64,000 bases of DNA from Erythroxylum novogranatense. Its lineage: Eukaryota > Streptophyta > Magnoliopsida > Malpighiales > Erythroxylaceae. Where the stretch lies: NCBI GenBank assembly GCA_029891385.1, contig CM057230.1:50199414-50263413 (forward strand), in the 5' to 3' direction. Positions 58,627 through 64,000 of this stretch are shown piece after piece. The stretch's first letter is position 1; each line of letters opens with the position of its first letter. The notes beneath the pieces were generated by a model. It searched no databases and was not told where the DNA came from. It saw only the letters and a program-made list of their open reading frames with translations. Made by a program: the position numbers and the translations under genes.

Positions 58627-58923
58627 TGTTAGACATTTATGGATCGATTGATTTTTTCATACCTGAATCCATGATAAATTATAATGACTAATTCCTTCTC
58701 TTCTTCTTTTCTTCTTTGATATGTTTCTTCAATGGTACAGATAACCTTTAATAAGTTTCTAAAACTTTTTTTTTACCAACCATCATTTTGATTTATTTTA
58801 AAAGAGAGAAGGAAAGGGTCTTTTACCCATTTGAGATCCATTCTTTAATACCCAATAACTATTATCTTCTTTTTTATGGGACTCAAATCTATAAGTCATA
58901 TGGGTCATTAAATAATCTAAAAG
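58627..58923 (-). repeat. 5' LTR of the Copia element
   Basis: Partner of 48251-48558. The inner end is TGTTAG on the plus strand at 58627. The outer end is approximate because both LTR copies have lost the TG there. Confidence 0.75.
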
Positions 58924-58935
58924 ATTGGTCCTTTG

Positions 58936-59748
58936 TTATAGCCAACACTTAAATGACATAGTGGAGGTGATCCTGAACCTCGTAAATGGTATACAAAATT
59001 CATCAAGTTTTGTTTCCTAATGTTGATGGAGCTTCCATTTAGAGCTTACTTACCAGTTTAGACCAATTTTTTAGGTAAGAGGTCAAGCCTATCCAAATGG
59101 GTATTTCCATTTAGTGGAAGTAAGAGTCGTGGCAGATGTTCACATTCAGGTTTTCAAGATTTTTTCAGCTTTTGAGAGATAATGTTTTAATGGAAGTAGT
59201 TTGCATTTTTTCAAAGTTCTAGACATTGTTCGCTGGCATTATCCTATTGGAAAATTTTATCCTTCCTCATAAATTTAGACAACTATTAATTGTATTTTCA
59301 GATTTTCAATAACTTATCGGTTAAGTTACGCAATTTAATCTAGAAAAAGGTAATAAAGTGACCTAATAAATGATCTAAATAAATGGGTCAAAGTTCGAGA
59401 GAAAAATGGATCACAATTAGTGTAGACCAGATCTATATCGAGCTTGTGATGGGAAGCCCTATATAAAAGCTATATATAAAGGTTAAGGTCTCCTACAGTT
59501 GCTCATATCATTTGTAAGCATACAGAAACTTTGACTCGTTAAGAGTGCTTACGTCTTGAGAAAATTGTAGAAAGGCGTTAACTGTGTGTTCATGAACATT
59601 TTCCGTAAAGGTCCCCAGAGATTGGAGTTCGTTTTGGCCTAAAAAATTGATTCGAAAGTACAAATAGAACTGAAATCAAGTATTCTGCATTTTCTTTATT
59701 TTCATGAACGATCCAAGACATGTAATAAGGTCTATCCTACATGTTACA
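58936..59748 (+). mobile_element. LTR of a second Copia-type element, start uncertain
   Basis: The end is placed at ATGTTACA (59748) by the primer site that follows. A TATA-like CTATATAAAAGC lies near 59460. The start could be TGTTATAGCC at 58936 or TGTAGACC at 59419; no second copy exists in the window to decide. Confidence 0.4.
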
Positions 59749-59750
59749 CG

Positions 59751-59763
59751 TGATATCAAAGCA
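59751..59763 (+). other. Primer-binding site of the second Copia element
   Basis: TGATATCAAAGCA, a changed TGGTATCAGAGCA, two bases after the LTR end. Confidence 0.6.
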
Positions 59764-61102
59764 GTTATGTGATCAGGTTGCCAGAAACAAAAGTTTTTCA
59801 ATTTTCATCCATTAATGTTTTCATCTATTTTTGATTAATTTTTCTAGTTTTTTTGTATATATGATTATGTAAAAGTGGTATACATAAAGGTAGCTATGAA
59901 AAACAGGTCAAAAATAAGCTAAAAAAGGCTAAAAGGGAGTTTTGGGATCACCAAAAATTGCCCTCCCCATCGAAGGCCGATAGCATCATCAACCACATCC
60001 ACCTATGTGGCTCTACGTGGTGACAAACATGTGTGGTGAATAGCACTCACCTGTGACCTGTCCCAACACTTGGACAATCAGGATGAGGATACGTGTCGAT
60101 GTGTTGATACGTGGGCGATACATGCGAGACACGCGCTAGACGCATCTGACGCACGTCGGCCAACCAGCGTCCAACACACTTGCCCTGTGGCCATATGCAG
60201 GGTTACGTCAACTGATGTTAACACACAGTGTTGCGCTAATGCTACAGTGATACTGACGTCAGCACCTAAAAGAACAAAAAAAGGAAAATTTTCAGAACTC
60301 CTATAAGTGTGTCCCAGGTCCTTTTGAGTTAGTTTCTAGGCCAGGAAAATTTTGAAGTGATTTTTCTATTTTTTTAGATTTATTACATTAGTAATTGGTT
60401 TTTAAAAAAGTTTTTAAAGCTTTTTTAAGTTGGTTTTAAGTGCATTTTTGTGCTTCAAATTGCATATAAAGGAGACACTTAAGGTTTCGTGTCTCATGTG
60501 GTGGGTTCGGTATTTAGGAAAGTACAATAATCACTCTCATTAAGAATTTTTTTAAATAATAGTCTCAGATAAAGTTTTAAAATAATGTTTTCCGTACTAG
60601 TGCGTGATTGTTTATTATGAATTTTGTTTTTTGCATCTATAACTTATTTTCACACACATTATATCCATATAGAATGTGAGGATGACATAGAGATGGATTC
60701 CTTGTATTTGTGGACTTTTTAGGGTATTGATGAGGATGTAGTCACCAAAGTCGCCTTTCAAGTCAGTATTTTGGATTGTTCTGCTCAAATATTAGGGGGT
60801 GGTTTTGGCCTTATGTTTGGCTATTCTACCCAAAGGTTTTAGCCTTAAATAGGGTTTTGAGATGCACGTAAATGCTTTAGATGGAGGAAAGTCATTGCTT
60901 AAATGATCTATTCACCCAAAGGTGTTTTGTAATCTGATCACCTTTATTTGGAGGTTTAATTATATATATTATGTATTCAACCCAAAAGTGTTTGATAATA
61001 TGTGTGGTCGGATTCTCCGTTTAGATTTTGTTATCGTTGTTGTCCTGCATTTGAACTTATTTTTACATTGTCTTTTCTATATTCTAGTCACCTTTTTTGT
61101 AA
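59764..61102 (+). mobile_element. Leader of the second Copia element
   Basis: No gag motif until 61103. Contains a GC-rich stretch at 59985-60270 with many ACGTG/CACG words, unlike its AT-rich surroundings. A 78-codon open frame there (60070-60306) has no family features. Confidence 0.4.
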
Positions 61103-61572
61103 ACAACAATGTTGTCACAAATGAGATCTTAAATGATTTCAATTTCAAGAAGTGGAAGAAAGATGTGGAGTTTTCCCTAGAGATGGCTGACGTCAATATG
61201 GCAATGCACATCGAGAGACCTTCTCCACTTACTGATTTTAGTTCAAAAGCTGATAAAACAACTATGGCAATCTAGGAGTGATCAAATAAGATGTGTTAGA
61301 TCCCAAATCATCTGCTGAGTGAATTACCGAATATAACTATATTGAAAGAGTTTATGGATGAAATTTCCCAGAGATACAAGAGATCTTCTTATGCGGGGTA
61401 GAGCACCTTGAATAAAGAGCTATTCTCTATGAAGTATATAAGAGAAGGAGGCGTTCGAGAGTACATTATCAGGATGGTTCACCGTCAGACTAGGCTGAAG
61501 GAAATTAATGTATTAATTCCTGATAACCTTATAGTGCATCAAGCACTAAATACTCTCCCTTGAGAGTTTGAG
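61103..61572 (+). pseudogene. Copia gag fragment, truncated by a giant LTR
   Basis: Reads NEILNDFNFKKWKKDVEF, SLEMADVNMAMHIERPSP, then after stops NITILKEFMDEISQRYKRS, LNKELFSMKYIREGGVREYI, MVHRQTRLKEINVLIPDNLIV and HQALNTLP. This is the Copia gag N-terminal domain in order. It ends where the LTR begins at 61573. The rest of the element, if kept, lies beyond the window. Confidence 0.8.
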
Positions 61573-64000
61573 TGTAGCGCCCCCTTACTGTAGAGTATAC
61601 ACCGGGACACCCGTAGGTCATACCGATACATAACCTACGATGAGGGTGCACTACGATTCGATCATTCTATAAACCTCATGGCATAAATATAATAAAGCAG
61701 TAATATCACATTCACTAAATTTTAAAACCAAAAGATACTCTTCATTTCCTTACTTAAACTGAATTTACACAATTCTGTCATAATTTATAGCAGTACAAAA
61801 TCCGAAAGGAACTGAAATAACTCCTGACTAGGTCCTTCCCAAAAGATCCCAGCTGACCGACCTGTGGGCCATACTCCTCTCGCCGGCACTCACACTGCAG
61901 GAAAAGTCTCGCTAACTGGAGCTAGGAGTCAACTATCGCTGTCCTGAAAAATAATCGCAATGTTGGGTAAGTTTGCGAACTCAATGAGTAACCATCATTG
62001 ATGGTTCACTCAATTCATGCATTACGCAAAATTGCGTACAGAACAACACAATAGCACATTCAGAATGGCAATCATAAATTTACTAAACAATTATCACGCA
62101 TTTGCATTCAACCCTTTTCAAATTCACAGCACAATAACATACTGAATGCATGATGATTTCCATTTCATTTTAGTGTTGTGACTGAGCGTCAGTATTATCC
62201 CATTTCTGGGCACATTAAACAGAAATCGCGTTTTCGGGATAGGAGAGCCCTCAGGGTATGCACTACTACCCACGCGCAGTAGGGATAGGAGAGCCCTCTA
62301 GGTATGCACTATTCCCTTTTCACAATAGTCGAGCTTATAGCTCCGATCAGAATTTGCTCCAGTCACAACTGTTAATTACCAATTTCTAATCATGCCTAGC
62401 ATGCGTTCACAATTTCACAATGACACACCCCATACAACAATATTCATTTAGGTCACACAGTTCATTCAAAGCATTTAGCACATCAGAGATTGAGGAACCA
62501 ACTAGGTTACTCACCTCAGAACTTTTGAGCTACTGCCGAGAAGTCTCGCCTACGTCGGACGATCGACGATCCACTTGAGCCTCTACAATAATCATAATAT
62601 CAAAATATTACTAATTGCCCAATTTCAGTCATTCAAAGATGCATATGTATGGAATGATTTACGTACTATACATGTTATGACATTTCTGACCTTAATCCCG
62701 AATTATATCAATTCCGCGTTTACACTCTAATCCATAGCAATTCCTAACACCATGATTCCATTGACTATACTCCCATCAATCACTAACTAATCCCAATTTA
62801 ACCTCAAAATCCTCTAATTAAAAGCATCATTTTCAGCCTAAACAGGCGCCCTCGCCGCGACGTCTGGTCCCTCGCCGCGGCGTAAAGGAGAAATCCGCTC
62901 GCCGCGGCGCACACATCCACTCATCGCGGCGTGCGATAGAAATCGACACGTCACGACGTACGAATAAATATTCGTCGCGACGTGCAGGAAGGGGTGGCTC
63001 GCCGCGGCGTGTTCATCACACGTCGCGACGTGCGAACCCAGAAAAGCCTCCGAAATCCAGAATTTCTCAGATCTTCTGATATATAAATAATCCAAATCCA
63101 TTTTAAAACACTCATAAACAACTTCATATACTAAACTCAACTCATTTCTAACCTCAATTTCACCTAAAATCAGTTATTCATCAAATACCCAAATCTAAAT
63201 CAACAATTTCTCAAAACCTACATCATCCGAAACTCACACATTTCTTAAACAATTTATAACTTCATTCAATGCTCAAATCAAACTATTTAAAACATAAACA
63301 AGTAGAAACTTACTTGATTTAAGCCTTAAAGCTTCGAAAATCACTTCAAATCTCCAACTCCCAACTCAATCACCACCCACGGCATTTACCCAATTCCTCA
63401 ACACTCATCATCTTCTTCCAACCCAAGCTTAAGGATAGGTATAGGTGAAGAAGGAAGCAATTTAAAAAGGAGAAGATGGAACAGAAAGCAAGGATGATGA
63501 TCCTGATGGAAAGAGAAGATCCAAGAGAAAACCACGTTTTCTTTCAAAAGGGAGAAGCATCGTGGAAGGAGATTCAAAGATAAGGGTTTATATACTAACG
63601 AAAATAAGGCTTGTTTGGCAATTAATTGCCACAAGTCCAAATCTTAAGGTCTAACAATCCAATTCTTATTTTAATTTCTCCCGATTTCGTAATAACCATG
63701 AATAATAACTCTTAAGCTCATAACTCCAATTATTTCTCGCCAATTGTCAATCAATCTCAGAACCGTAATTCAATTAATTAGTCACTAAGCAAATTTTCCG
63801 GTCCGGACATGAGATTCTAAAAATTCCAGAAAAGTTCCTATAAATCCTCGAAATTAGGAAACACCTATTCCTATACTCCAATTTCCATTTCTCAATCCCT
63901 AAATTCACTTTCTCACTCCAATTCGAAAATCAAACCTAATCTGCACAATTTTCCAATTTACACAATCAAGTTGGGAAAATGACATACATGCATGGACTAG
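61573..64000 (-). mobile_element. Giant LTR, LARD/Tekay-like, running off the window
   Basis: Begins TGTAGCGCCCCC, close to TGTAGCACCCC at 28506. It shares a long block with the LARD LTR (61958-62024 versus 28864-28927: 'caatgttgggt-agtttgcgaactca...ccatcat-gatggttcactcaattcatgca') and a second at 62490-62600 ('gaggaaccaactaggttactcacct', 'gaagtctc'). Orientation follows the LARD. It inserts into Copia gag; the left target bases would be TTGAG (61568-61572). Whether it is a solo LTR or a full element is not visible. Confidence 0.85.
62846..63034. repeat. Word cassette CGCCGCGGCG / CGTCGCGACG
   Basis: About ten copies of 'ctcgccgcggcgt' or 'cgtcgcgacgt' in 190 bp, two alternating palindromic words separated by short AT spacers. 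The surrounding LTR is AT-rich. Same relative setting as the cassettes in the other LTRs. Confidence 0.9.

Larger units (their letters stand above)
48251..58923 (-). mobile_element. Ty1/Copia retrotransposon, minus strand, with two nested insertions
   Basis: Related LTRs of about 300 bp lie at 48251-48558 and 58627-58923. A tRNA-Met-type primer site is inside the right LTR, and a polypurine tract is beside the left LTR. Coding order on the minus strand is gag, pre-integrase, integrase, RT, RNase H, with integrase before RT as in Copia. Many frame breaks and stops. It is enlarged by a 948-bp Tourist-like element and a 4.06-kb solo LTR; without these it is about 5.65 kb. Confidence 0.88.

Noticed and set aside
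60070..60306. Cysteine-rich 78-codon protein
   Set aside because: Lies in the leader of a Copia element, has no recognisable family and no supporting structure.

Overview
This window looks like intergenic DNA from a large, repeat-rich flowering-plant genome. The evidence is the set of plant LTR-retrotransposon lineages present (Ty3/Gypsy Tat-type, Tekay-like giant LTRs, Ty1/Copia), a plant PIF/Harbinger transposon with its Myb/SANT partner gene, and relics of two plant metabolic genes: a cinnamoyl-CoA-reductase-like gene and a homocysteine S-methyltransferase gene. The species cannot be fixed from the sequence. I see no clearly intact ordinary host gene; almost everything is a mobile element or its debris, often nested.

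Layout. 1-10.85 kb: at least four decayed Tat/Athila-type Gypsy relics, non-coding, recognised by LTRs, primer-binding sites and polypurine tracts. One LTR is inserted inside another. 10.85-24.0 kb: a full-length Tat-lineage Gypsy element with 5-bp target duplications (TATAT). It carries decayed gag, RT, two RNase H regions and integrase, plus a spliced antisense gene, and its integrase is split by a 3.6-kb solo LTR (TSD AAAAA). 24.9-25.2 kb: CCR-like pseudogene. 25.3-44.3 kb: a PIF/Harbinger transposon containing a three-exon transposase, a Myb/SANT gene and a third small gene (RNase H1 N-terminal/viroplasmin-like domain plus a C-terminal membrane segment). A 12.2-kb LARD-like element (4.27-kb LTRs, 3.64-kb non-coding interior, TSD TTGTT) sits in the first transposase intron. 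45.6-45.8 kb: a single homocysteine S-methyltransferase exon with a stop. 48.25-58.92 kb: a Copia element on the minus strand, interrupted by a Tourist-like element (TSD TAA) in RNase H and by a 4.06-kb solo LTR (TSD CATAT) next to gag. 58.9-61.57 kb: the 5' part of a second Copia element on the plus strand, cut by another giant LTR that starts at 61,573 and runs off the window.

The most interesting observations are: (1) the third gene of the PIF element; (2) the antisense spliced gene in the Tat element, in one frame across two exons; (3) family-specific, short, self-complementary 'word' cassettes that recur inside otherwise different LTRs; and (4) a hairpin with paired stem changes shared by diverged giant LTRs. 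Boundaries supported by matching target duplications are firm. Boundaries of the older relics are approximate. All similarity statements come from reading the sequence; no database search was run.
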